From SHVO01 sp050250575 (GTDB lineage: Bacteria; Pseudomonadota; Alphaproteobacteria; Rhodospirillales; Rhodospirillaceae): a DNA stretch of 64,000 bases. The DNA is taken from positions 1 to 64,000 of the forward strand of contig JBFWOJ010000015.1 of NCBI GenBank assembly GCA_050250575.1, written 5' to 3'. A model generated the notes under the pieces. The model searched no databases. It had not been told where the DNA came from and saw only the letters and a list, made by a program, of their open reading frames with translations. Positions 27,497 to 34,856 of the stretch are shown here, piece after piece. Both the position numbers and the translations under genes were made by a program. Every line of letters starts with the position of its first letter. Positions within the stretch are counted from its first letter, which is position 1.

Positions 27497-28144
27497 ATGG
27501 CCGATGACGGCGCCTGTCCCCGCTGCGGCAAAATGCCGCCGCTGTGCGTTTGTGCGGAGGTCGTCCCGATCCAGAACCGCATCCGCCTTGTCATCCTGCA
27601 ACATCCGCAGGAACAGGATGTTGACCTCGGGACCGCGCGGCTCACGGCGCTTCATTTCAGGAATGCAGCCGTTCGGATCGGTCTTTCGTGGCCAAGTCTA
27701 TCAAAGGCGCTGGGGCTGAAGCCCGGCGAGCAGGCCGATCCGAAGCGCTGGGCGGTGCTTTACCTTGGTTCCGCGCGTCCCGCGACGTTCCCGCCGGGGC
27801 GCACCGTCGTTGCCCTCGACAAGAAAGGCGAGCCTGCTGCCGACCAGGAGCAAGCGCTGAAATACCTTCAAGGAGTGATCGTCCTGGACGGCACCTGGGC
27901 TCAGGTGAAAACGCTTTGGTGGCGTAATCCTTGGCTTCTCAAGGTACGGCGCATCGCGTTGAACCCCGCGCGGCCCTCGCGCTACGGCCAGCTGCGCCGC
28001 GAAGCACGCCGAGAAGCCCTGTCGTCTCTCGAGGCGGCGGCGCTGGTGATGAGCACGCTCGAAAACAATCCCGCCATCGCCGAGACGTTGCACCATAGCT
28101 TCGACCGGTTGCTCACGGCCTTTCGTTCCCGCGCGCGCACCTAG
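27497..28144 (+). CDS. DTW domain protein, tRNA-uridine aminocarboxypropyltransferase type
   Basis: 215 residues with an N-terminal zinc-binding CPRCGKMPPLCVC and the family motif LDGTWAQ, followed by NPARPSRYGQLR. DTW proteins (TapT/YfiP group) transfer the aminocarboxypropyl group of SAM to uridine in tRNA, forming acp3U. The gene follows the spermidine-synthase-like gene by 6 bp; both would use SAM-related chemistry, which may be coincidence. Confidence 0.85.
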   Translation: MADDGACPRCGKMPPLCVCAEVVPIQNRIRLVILQHPQEQDVDLGTARLTALHFRNAAVRIGLSWPSLSKALGLKPGEQADPKRWAVLYLGSARPATFPPGRTVVALDKKGEPAADQEQALKYLQGVIVLDGTWAQVKTLWWRNPWLLKVRRIALNPARPSRYGQLRREARREALSSLEAAALVMSTLENNPAIAETLHHSFDRLLTAFRSRART

Positions 28145-28286
28145 CGAAGTCCTTCGCACATCTCGCGGTCCCCGCGAAAGTCGTCTTCGCTTTGCCTCAA
28201 CTCTGGCAAAGGCGCCACGATTGGTCCCGGAATACCGCCATCATCGGCTCCTAGTTTTTCAATGGATGACAAAAAAGGAGACGAAC

Positions 28287-28883
28287 ATGAAAAAGCTCGT
28301 CCTCGGCACCGTGGCGATGACCTTGCTCATGAGTTCCGGTGCGTTCGCACAGAGTTACTACGACCGCGATCGTGTTGACGGTCCGCGTTATGAACGCGAC
28401 CGCGACCGCGACGTCCGCCGGGACGATCGCGGCGATTTCCGGCGCGAGGACCGCGACGGCCGCTGGCGCGTCGGCGGCACGGTTCCCTACGAACTCCGTT
28501 CCGGCGGCAGATACATCCACTACGACTGGGCCGGCGTCGGCCTCGAACGCCCGCCCCGCGGCTACCAGTGGCTGAGAATAGGCGATAGCTATGTTCTCAC
28601 CGATCAGCGCAATGGGCACATCCTGGACGTCGAGAACGCCCGCGGCCGCCGTGCGGTCTGGACCGAGGGCGGCGTTGTGCCCGCCGAAATGCGCTCGGGC
28701 GGCAGGTACATCCACTACGACTGGCGCGGCGCGGGCTTGCGCCGTCCGCCGGAAGGTTTCGCCTGGATGCACCTCGACAACGCCTTTGTCCTGGCCGACC
28801 AGCATACCGGCAAGATCATCGACGTCGAACCGGCCTTCGATCGCAACCGCAACGCGAGGGCTAACGACGGCAGGCGCCGTTAA
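28287..28883 (+). CDS. Secreted protein with two tandem RcnB domains
   Basis: 198 residues. A signal peptide (1-21, ending GAFA) is followed by an Arg/Asp-rich spacer and then two copies of an RcnB-like domain. Each copy contains RSGGRYIHYDW, PPxGY/FxW and a closing ILDV or IIDV. Start ATG 28287 has AAAGGAG upstream. RcnB of E. coli is a periplasmic protein affecting nickel/cobalt efflux; the duplicated form is unusual. A strong terminator follows. Confidence 0.8.
   Translation: MKKLVLGTVAMTLLMSSGAFAQSYYDRDRVDGPRYERDRDRDVRRDDRGDFRREDRDGRWRVGGTVPYELRSGGRYIHYDWAGVGLERPPRGYQWLRIGDSYVLTDQRNGHILDVENARGRRAVWTEGGVVPAEMRSGGRYIHYDWRGAGLRRPPEGFAWMHLDNAFVLADQHTGKIIDVEPAFDRNRNARANDGRRR
28474..28838 (+). 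repeat. Tandem duplication encoding two RcnB domains
   Basis: Two in-frame copies of about 165-200 bp (roughly 28474-28635 and 28667-28830) encode domains that share RSGGRYIHYDW and similar flanks. This is an internal gene duplication, best seen at protein level. Confidence 0.7.
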
Positions 28884-28919
28884 GAGGCCGCCGTCCCTCT
28901 AGGGGTCGTTTTCCCTGTC

Positions 28920-28953
28920 AACACCCGGTGTGGTTCCACACCGGGTGTTTTTT
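28920..28953. terminator. Rho-independent terminator, probably bidirectional
   Basis: Stem AACACCCGGTGT / ACACCGGGTGTT with loop GGTTCC, followed by a T-run on the plus strand. It ends the RcnB gene, and its edge touches the stop codon of the convergent TPR gene. Confidence 0.85.
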
Positions 28954-29614
28954 ATTTGGCGACGGCCGCTCTTGCTTTTTCGTAGGCTTCGAGGACTTCG
29001 CGGCGACGACCCTTGTCGGCCCGTTCATGCGCGGGATCGATCGGGACATTCAACGCCTTCTCCAAATACGGCAGCGCTTCCCTGGCGCGACGGCGCTGCA
29101 GAAGAAAATCGCCGTAGAAATAGTTCGCATCGCGTCCTTCGCGGTCGTGCGCAAGCGCTTGTTTGAGATGTGCCTCGGCCTTCGTATTGTTGCCGAAGGA
29201 GATCGGCCAACCCGGAAGCTCGTAGTAGAGCGAACCGAGATTGGCGTGGACGGCGCCCTTCAGGGCGGCGCCGTCTATTTTTTCCGCCTGTTCGAGCAGC
29301 GTGCGCGCGTTGCGCAAGGCCGAGAGCGAGGCGGTGCTGGAGTGAACTTCGCCTTCTAGAATGAAGATCAAGGCGCGCCAGATGAGGGGCTCGGCGCGTG
29401 CCGGGTAGCGATCAACTAGGCCCTCGGCTTCAAGGTGAAGCGCCCGCACATTTGCAATCCGCTGCGCCTTGTCGGTCATCTCATATTTCGTGATGGCCCA
29501 GCGATTCTCGAGGGCATCCATGTCGCGCTGGAGGCCGGCCTCCGCGCTTGGACCCGCGAAGAATATGAAAAACAATAAAACAGCGAGAAATGGACGCGTC
29601 ATCGCGAGCGACAT
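28952..29614 (-). CDS. Secreted TPR-repeat protein
   Basis: 220 residues. A signal peptide (1-25, LAVLLFFIFFAGPSAEA) precedes TPR-like helices: AVHANLGSLYYELPGW, AEAHLKQALAHDREG and EALPYLEKALNVP. It is probably a periplasmic scaffold. The start ATG 29614 has no good ribosome site; ATG 29602 is the alternative. Upstream, 37 bp separate it from the divergent DUF3095 gene. Confidence 0.72.
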   Translation of the reverse strand: MSLAMTRPFLAVLLFFIFFAGPSAEAGLQRDMDALENRWAITKYEMTDKAQRIANVRALHLEAEGLVDRYPARAEPLIWRALIFILEGEVHSSTASLSALRNARTLLEQAEKIDGAALKGAVHANLGSLYYELPGWPISFGNNTKAEAHLKQALAHDREGRDANYFYGDFLLQRRRAREALPYLEKALNVPIDPAHERADKGRRREVLEAYEKARAAVAK

Positions 29615-29650
29615 GCTAAACAGGAGCGAGCCAAAGCGGAAGTCCAGCGC

Positions 29651-30820
29651 ATGAGCACCCGGGCAACGCATAGTTTCTACGAATCCCTGACGCCGATGCC
29701 GACGGCGGCGATGGCGTTCGACGCCAGCCGCTATGCCCAGGCGCCGGACGATTGGTTCATCGCCTGTTCGGACATAAAGGGTTCGACTCATGCGGTGCAG
29801 TCGGGCCGTCACTCGGATGTCAACTTCGCGGCCGCCGCCATGATCTCCGCGCTGAGCAATTTCGCCGGCTCGATCCCTTATCAGTTCGGCGGTGACGGGG
29901 CTGTCGCCCTCATCCCGCCAGTGGCGGCGGCGGAAGCGCGCAAGATCCTCGCGCGCACCCGCACTTTCGCCAAGAAAGAGTTCCAACTCGACTTGCGTGT
30001 CGGGTTCGTGCCCATCAGCGCCCTCTCGGAGCGCCGCTTTCAGGTCCTTGTCGGCCGGTACGAGCCTTCGCCCGGGAACGCCTACGCGGTATTTCTCGGC
30101 AACGGCGTCGAGGAATTGGAGCTCGCAGTGAAAGCCCGCGGCGACAAGGCTCTAACCGAACTCGCCATGGTCCGCGACGATGAAGACGACGGCGAACCGC
30201 CCGACCTCACGGGCCTGTCCTGCCGGTGGCAACCTTTGCAGTCGACGCGCGGGAAGATGGTCTCGCTGGTGATCCGCGGCGGAGATCACGGCGAATTGCA
30301 CGCGAGCTTGCGCAACCTCACAGGCGTCGACTCACTGAAGGCCGCCTCGCTACCGGCCCTAAAGGACAAATGGCCGGCCAAGGGCATCATGCGCGAAGCC
30401 AAGGCATTGCACGGCGCTTGGCCTGTAAGTGTCCTCGTCGCGTGGATCGCATTCAAATCCTTGCTCGTGGGCTTGTGCTACCGGTTCAGCATTCCGCTGG
30501 GGAACTGGCACCCCGATCGATACAAGCGTGAGATCACCGAGAACGCGGTCGACTTCGCGCGATCCGGCGCGGCGCTCTGCCTCGTGTTCGACTGTCCCGG
30601 CGACCGGATCGAGATGGTGCGGGCATTCCTCGACGAGCGCCAGGCACGCGGCGAGCTGCAATATGGAATGCACATCTCCGACTATGCGGTCATGACCTGT
30701 TTCGTCACCTCGCCCGCGCAGAATGAGCACGTGCATTTCATCGACGGCGGTGACGGCGGATACACCGCCGCCGCGACTCAGCTGAAGGCCAAGATCCGCG
30801 AGACCGCAACCGCCGCTTGA
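29651..30820 (+). CDS. DUF3095 protein (nucleotidyl-cyclase-like)
   Basis: 389 residues with the DUF3095 landmarks ACSDIKGSTHAVQSGRH and IPYQFGGDGAVALIP. These two segments resemble the metal-binding strand and the GGD turn of class III cyclases/GGDEF proteins, and DUF3095 is regarded as a cyclase relative. Activity has not been shown to my knowledge. The C-terminal 120 residues are family-specific. It is followed by an EcfG-type promoter and the ku gene. Confidence 0.8.
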   Translation: MSTRATHSFYESLTPMPTAAMAFDASRYAQAPDDWFIACSDIKGSTHAVQSGRHSDVNFAAAAMISALSNFAGSIPYQFGGDGAVALIPPVAAAEARKILARTRTFAKKEFQLDLRVGFVPISALSERRFQVLVGRYEPSPGNAYAVFLGNGVEELELAVKARGDKALTELAMVRDDEDDGEPPDLTGLSCRWQPLQSTRGKMVSLVIRGGDHGELHASLRNLTGVDSLKAASLPALKDKWPAKGIMREAKALHGAWPVSVLVAWIAFKSLLVGLCYRFSIPLGNWHPDRYKREITENAVDFARSGAALCLVFDCPGDRIEMVRAFLDERQARGELQYGMHISDYAVMTCFVTSPAQNEHVHFIDGGDGGYTAAATQLKAKIRETATAA

Positions 30821-30834
30821 AGTGGGCTGATGGC

Positions 30835-30859
30835 GGAACCCCTTCAGTCCGCTTTCGTT
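30835..30859 (+). promoter_or_regulatory. EcfG-type general-stress promoter upstream of ku
   Basis: GGAAC (30835-30839), 16-bp spacer, CGTT (30856-30859), matching the alphaproteobacterial EcfG/RpoE2 consensus GGAAC-N16/17-CGTT. It lies 47 bp before the ku ATG. RpoE2 control of a Ku gene is known in Sinorhizobium. Confidence 0.75.
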
Positions 30860-30906
30860 TAAATCTCGAACCTGAGAGCAAGCCTTTCAATAGGTAGGGA
30901 ATTTCC

Positions 30907-31791
30907 ATGGCTGCACGCCCCATATGGCAGGGTCACCTGCGCCTATCGCTGGTCACCTGTCCGGTCGCGCTGTTCAACGCGACCACCACGACCAACAATG
31001 TCTCGTTCAATCTCCTGCACAAAGATACGCACCGGCGCATCAAGATGGTGCCGCACGAGCCGGAATTGGGGCCGGTGGAGCGCGCCGATCTCGTCAAAGG
31101 CTACGAGTTCAAACCCGGCCAATATGTGATCGTGACGCCGAAGGAGATCGAAGCGGTCCGCCTGCCTTCCACCAAGACCATCGACATCGAGCAGTTCGTG
31201 GAGGCTGGGGACATCGATCGCATCTACTGGGAGAACCCTTACTACCTGGTGCCACAGGGCGGTGAAGAGACGCGGGCCTACGGCGTCATCCAAGAAGCCA
31301 TGGCGCGGAGCGAGAAGATCGCGCTGGGACGGTTGGTGATGCACAACCGCGAGCGCATTGTCGGAATCGAGCCGCGCGGCAAGGGATTGCTGCTGACCAC
31401 CCTGCGCGCCGCCGACGAGATCAGGGCGGAAAGGGACTTCTTCGGCGATATCTCGACCGGCAAGCCGGATAAACAGATGCTCGAAATCGCCGAAAAGATC
31501 ATCGAGCAGCAGGTCGGCGAGTTCCAACCAGCGGAGTTTGTCGACCGTTACGAGGACGCCCTGCGCGAGCTCATCAAACAGAAGCAAAAAGGCAAGCCGA
31601 TCGTCGCCGAGGAACCGCCGGAGGACACGAAAGTCATCGATCTCATGGATGCGCTCAAGAAGAGTTTGTCCGGCCAAGGCGGAGGCGGACGGGGCCACGC
31701 CAAGCGCGTGCTGTCCAAGCAGTCGGGAACCAAACCCCGTTCGGCTTCGACGAAAGCGCGGCCCAAGAAGCGCGCTGGCACCCGACATTAG
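30907..31791 (+). CDS. ku: Ku protein (non-homologous end joining)
   Basis: 294-residue bacterial Ku with the usual start (PIWQGHLRLSLVTCPVALF), the beta-barrel bridge region and a Lys/Arg-rich C-terminal tail (about 250-294). Ku forms a dimer that threads onto DNA ends and recruits LigD. The ligD gene is about 27 kb away here, not adjacent. Both genes have EcfG-type promoters. GGTAGGGA precedes the ATG. Confidence 0.93.
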   Translation: MAARPIWQGHLRLSLVTCPVALFNATTTTNNVSFNLLHKDTHRRIKMVPHEPELGPVERADLVKGYEFKPGQYVIVTPKEIEAVRLPSTKTIDIEQFVEAGDIDRIYWENPYYLVPQGGEETRAYGVIQEAMARSEKIALGRLVMHNRERIVGIEPRGKGLLLTTLRAADEIRAERDFFGDISTGKPDKQMLEIAEKIIEQQVGEFQPAEFVDRYEDALRELIKQKQKGKPIVAEEPPEDTKVIDLMDALKKSLSGQGGGGRGHAKRVLSKQSGTKPRSASTKARPKKRAGTRH

Positions 31792-31794
31792 AAG

Positions 31795-32742
31795 GTGCGC
31801 GCTGGCGACGTCCGGATCGGCCTGTCGGGCTGGCTCTACATAGGGTGGCGCGGCACGTTCTACCCGAAGGGGCTGCCGCACAGGCGGGAGCTAAGCTACG
31901 TCGGGGAGACGTTCCGCACCGTCGAGATCAACGGCACATTCTACAGCACACAGGCTCCAGAGAGCTTCGCGCGGTGGAAAGAAGCAGTCCCCAGCGAATT
32001 CCTATTCGCCGTGAAGTGCCCGCGCTTCATCACGCATATGAAGCGGCTACGGAACGTCGAGACCCCGCTTGCGAACTTCTTCGCTTCCGGTGTCCTGCGT
32101 CTCGGCGAAAAGATGGGCCCGCTGCTGTGGCAGTTTCCGCCGAACTTCATCTACCGACGTGAAATATCCGAGCCCTTTCTGGAGATGTTGCCGCGCTCGA
32201 CCAGGGAGGCGGCAAAGCTTTCACGCAAGCACGACGAGCGTATCCGCAAAGGAACTTGGACGAAGGCCGATACGGACCAGCCGATCCGCTATGCGGTGGA
32301 GATCCGGCACGAAAGTTTTGCGAACGAGGATTTCATCGCCCTTTTGCGCAAACACAACATCGCCCTGGTCTGTGCCGACACGGTGGACTGGCCGCTGCTC
32401 ATGGATGTAACGGCGGACTTCGTGTACTGCCGCCTGCATGGCTCGCGGGAGCTTTACAAAAGCAACTACAGCAGCGACGAGCTGCAGCGCTGGGCGAAAC
32501 GTGCGGCGGCGTGGGCGCACGGCAAGGAATCCCCGGATGGCCGGCATGTGTCCAAGAAGCCCCCGCGCAAACGCGCGCGGCGAGATGTGTTCATTTACTT
32601 CGACAACACCGACAAAGTGATGGCACCGGGAAATGCGCTGGAACTGGAGCAGCGCTTGGACAAGATGTTAATGTTGTCTATGGGAGCGGATCCAACATCG
32701 AGGGCAAGAGACTCATCACAAGCGCGATTCGGAGATACATGA
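31795..32742 (+). CDS. DUF72 family protein
   Basis: 315-residue TIM-barrel DUF72 protein (YecE-like): IGLSGWLYIGWRGTFYP, the TVEINGTFYSTQ strand and YFDNTDKVMAPGNAL. The family has no agreed function. It starts with a GTG 3 bp after the ku stop, so it is co-transcribed with ku and probably stress-induced. The last 25 residues are outside the conserved fold. Confidence 0.82.
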   Translation: MRAGDVRIGLSGWLYIGWRGTFYPKGLPHRRELSYVGETFRTVEINGTFYSTQAPESFARWKEAVPSEFLFAVKCPRFITHMKRLRNVETPLANFFASGVLRLGEKMGPLLWQFPPNFIYRREISEPFLEMLPRSTREAAKLSRKHDERIRKGTWTKADTDQPIRYAVEIRHESFANEDFIALLRKHNIALVCADTVDWPLLMDVTADFVYCRLHGSRELYKSNYSSDELQRWAKRAAAWAHGKESPDGRHVSKKPPRKRARRDVFIYFDNTDKVMAPGNALELEQRLDKMLMLSMGADPTSRARDSSQARFGDT

Positions 32743-32756
32743 TTCGGGCCCCTCGT

Positions 32757-33000
32757 TTAAATGCCGCTTACTAAGCGAACGACCGATCGCTCAAGGACCT
32801 TCCGGTCGGTGAATTCGATATCGTTCCTGCCGTCGATCTCGAGACCGCGATCGGCGGCGACCCGCTTGACGATCCAGCTGCTGAAGAAATCGTAGCGCTC
32901 AAAACGCAAGGCGCCGGCGACGCTCACAGCCATCGCCGGTTTCCAACCCGCAGCGTCGACGAATCTCCAAGCCGGGGCTATGGCTTCTTTCGATGGGGAA
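32757..33000 (-). pseudogene. C-terminal remnant of a HemG-like flavodoxin/protoporphyrinogen oxidase
   Basis: One minus-strand frame reads WRFVDAAGWKPAMAVSVAGA, then LRFERYDFFSSWIVKRVAAD and a charged tail to a stop at 32757. This is the ending expected of HemG-type flavodoxin proteins (TGW-P, FAGAL, YNFF, then a TDTSRDYE-like segment). No start codon or flavodoxin FMN-binding N-terminus is attached; a stop lies just upstream in frame. I call it a broken gene remnant. Confidence 0.45.
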
Positions 33001-33168
33001 ATCCGAGCGCCGAAAGTTTGCGCTCATAAAGATCGAGGACGGCCCTCCGCCCTCCCTCGGAGCGATATAACGGCTGCGCTCGCGAAGGGCCGGTATCGCG
33101 CGCACCAAGGATTATCGCCGCAGGCAGGCCGCCTAACGCGTTGAGACGTGACAAACGGAATGTTCTCA
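32978..33168 (-). pseudogene. N-terminal remnant, possibly of an alpha/beta hydrolase
   Basis: 63-codon frame on the minus strand with LYRSEGGRRAVLDLYERKLS, a segment that often opens alpha/beta-hydrolase proteins (YRSEAGR..VL.LYD..L). It stops before any nucleophile elbow. Its end overlaps the HemG-like remnant in another frame, so the stretch between the DUF72 gene and the cytochrome gene looks like joined debris. Low certainty. Confidence 0.35.
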
Positions 33169-33176
33169 TTGGGACT

Positions 33177-33533
33177 CTATTTGGAGCCCGGTTTAAACGT
33201 TTGTACGAAGGCCAGGAGATCCTCGATCTCCTGGTTCGCCAGGACCAAGGGCGGCATCGGCGGATGCGGCTGCATCAAGAAACCGCGAATTTCAGATTCG
33301 GTGCGGTCGGAGGCAGCGAGGCTTTCAAATGACGGCACGTGATCGTTGAGCGGGGGACCTTTCGTGACGTGACATGAGACGCACCACCGCGCGGCGATGA
33401 ATTGGCCGCGCCCGGCGTCGCCGTGGAGCCGCGTCCCGGCGGAGCGTTGTGCGGTCGCAGTCGCCGCAAGGGCGACGCCGATGGAAAAGGTAAGGGCTGT
33501 CGTGACCGCGAGAAGCCGCATTACATCGCGCAT
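33177..33533 (-). CDS. Small periplasmic c-type cytochrome
   Basis: 118 residues with a signal peptide (about 1-28) and one haem motif CVSCH (Cys51, Cys54, His55). A likely axial Met lies in HPPMPPL. Class I monohaem cytochrome. The ATG overlaps the end of the oxidoreductase gene (GCGATGTAA), with GGAGGAG just upstream inside that gene, so translation is coupled. It is downstream of an FNR-type box. Confidence 0.85.
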   Translation of the reverse strand: MRDVMRLLAVTTALTFSIGVALAATATAQRSAGTRLHGDAGRGQFIAARWCVSCHVTKGPPLNDHVPSFESLAASDRTESEIRGFLMQPHPPMPPLVLANQEIEDLLAFVQTFKPGSK

Positions 33534-34108
33534 CGCCCGAACTCCTCCATCTTATTCAGCCATTTCTGGCGCGGCCGCATGTCCTTGCCCTCCACCAGGC
33601 CGATCAAGGAGTCGCGAATAGGTGATACGCCGCAAAACGCGAGGATATTCCGCTTCAGATTCTTGAGGCTGTGGGCGCGGAAGAAAAACCGGTAAAACGC
33701 GGCCGGCATACCCATGGTTATGACGATACGCGCAGATTTCCCCTTAAGGAGCTTTTTCGGCAGTCCTTTTTCCGTGGACCCGCCGTAAGCAAAACCCGGC
33801 CGCAGCAGCTGCTCAAGAAAACCTTTGAGCAGCGCGGGCATGTCGCCAAGCCATAATGGAAAGATGATCACAAGGTGGTCGGCGGCGGAAATCATCGCCT
33901 GGGCCGATTGAATCGCAGCCGGCGCGGGACCGCTCTCGTAGTCAGACTTCGTCCTCAGTAAAGGGATACTCATGGTCGCGAGGTTCAAGACTTGGATGTC
34001 GTGACCCGACCGGTGCGCGGCGCGCGTATAGGTTTCCGCCAGCACCCGGCAAAAACGCTCCGGAGCGGGATCTGGATGGGCCTGGATCAGGACAATGTTC
34101 TTCGGCAT
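33521..34108 (-). CDS. NAD(P)H-dependent oxidoreductase, flavodoxin fold (KefF/MdaB-like)
   Basis: 195 residues beginning MPKNIVLIQAHPDPAPERFC, the FMN/FAD phosphate loop of the NQO1/KefF family. IIFPLWLGDMPALLKGFLEQ is the family's conserved middle segment. Probably a quinone or xenobiotic reductase. ATG 34108 is preferred to the longer frame at 34147. It is followed by the coupled cytochrome c gene, suggesting a small redox operon. Confidence 0.83.
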   Translation of the reverse strand: MPKNIVLIQAHPDPAPERFCRVLAETYTRAAHRSGHDIQVLNLATMSIPLLRTKSDYESGPAPAAIQSAQAMISAADHLVIIFPLWLGDMPALLKGFLEQLLRPGFAYGGSTEKGLPKKLLKGKSARIVITMGMPAAFYRFFFRAHSLKNLKRNILAFCGVSPIRDSLIGLVEGKDMRPRQKWLNKMEEFGRCAM

Positions 34109-34164
34109 CTCGGCATCACCCCCGTTGTGACTTGGGAAGCTAGGCATCCGCGGGCAGACGCACG

Positions 34165-34178
34165 TTGATTTCAGTCAA
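34165..34178. promoter_or_regulatory. FNR/FixK-type box
   Basis: TTGATTTCAGTCAA fits TTGAT-N4-GTCAA, close to the FNR/FixK consensus TTGAT-N4-ATCAA. It lies about midway between the divergent oxidoreductase (57 bp) and membrane protein (58 bp) starts and could control both under low oxygen. Confidence 0.6.
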
Positions 34179-34235
34179 TGCCGCAAAGGCCGGAGGCCTT
34201 AAAGGGATCCCATCGTGACATAAGGAACCGACGCC

Positions 34236-34628
34236 ATGACAACGTCCCAATACCTCGCCGGACTGATAGGCGTGACCTTGATCATCCTCGGCCCAATTTT
34301 CATCGCACGCCGCGCGTACTTCGCCGGTGTTTTCGCCGAGATCGCCGATCAAGACCTTCTGCGCAGCGTAGCGGCCATCTTCGAGCTCGTGGCAGGAATT
34401 GCGCTTGTTCTCGCACACAATGTATGGGCGCCGTTTCCCGCCGCTGTGGTGACATTCTTCGGATGGTTGATGGTCATCGAAGGCACCGCCTATCTCGTGA
34501 TGCCTAACGCGGCGGTGACTCACATGATCGGCATCTTGAACAAGCGCGCCTTATATGTGCCGGCTGGCGTGCTGGCCGTCCTGGTCGGGGCTTACCTCAC
34601 CGGTTTCGCGTTCGGGCTCTGGGCGTAG
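34236..34628 (+). CDS. Small four-helix membrane protein of unknown function
   Basis: 130 residues with four hydrophobic segments (about 7-27, 43-62, 66-88 and 104-126). No catalytic or metal motif stands out. I do not recognise the family. The gene is divergent from the oxidoreductase and has an FNR-type box in the shared promoter, so low-oxygen regulation is likely. Confidence 0.7.
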   Translation: MTTSQYLAGLIGVTLIILGPIFIARRAYFAGVFAEIADQDLLRSVAAIFELVAGIALVLAHNVWAPFPAAVVTFFGWLMVIEGTAYLVMPNAAVTHMIGILNKRALYVPAGVLAVLVGAYLTGFAFGLWA

Positions 34629-34703
34629 GGCGCTGCACGCGGGCTCAAGGCCTCTTGATCATCGTCTTATGCTGACCCATTCAAAGTCCGAGCGCGCCTT
34701 CTC

Positions 34704-34856
34704 ATGCGTATGATCGTATTCCGCTGCAAAGCCGACGACCGGGAGTTCCTGGAAGCTGCGAATAAAGAAGGCCGCCATCAGCTTACTCTCCAGCCGCGTA
34801 ACCGGCGCCAGCGTCGCGGCGAAGCCACGCCTGCCTTCCCGTTAGGCGCTGCAGGT
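34704..34856 (+). pseudogene. 5' fragment of an LdhA-like 2-hydroxyacid dehydrogenase
   Basis: The frame opens MIVFRCKADDREFLEAANKE, then HQLTLQP, which resembles the start of D-lactate dehydrogenase LdhA (VFSTKPYDREFLEAAN, HELTFLEPRLT). After the QPR residues the similarity moves to another frame (TGASVAAKPRLPSR), pointing to a 1-bp indel, and is then lost. The open frame continues to 34982 only as antisense of the MBL gene. Confidence 0.45.

Noticed and set aside
34655..34672. TTGATC near the LdhA remnant as an FNR box
   Set aside because: The second half-site does not match ATCAA or GTCAA.
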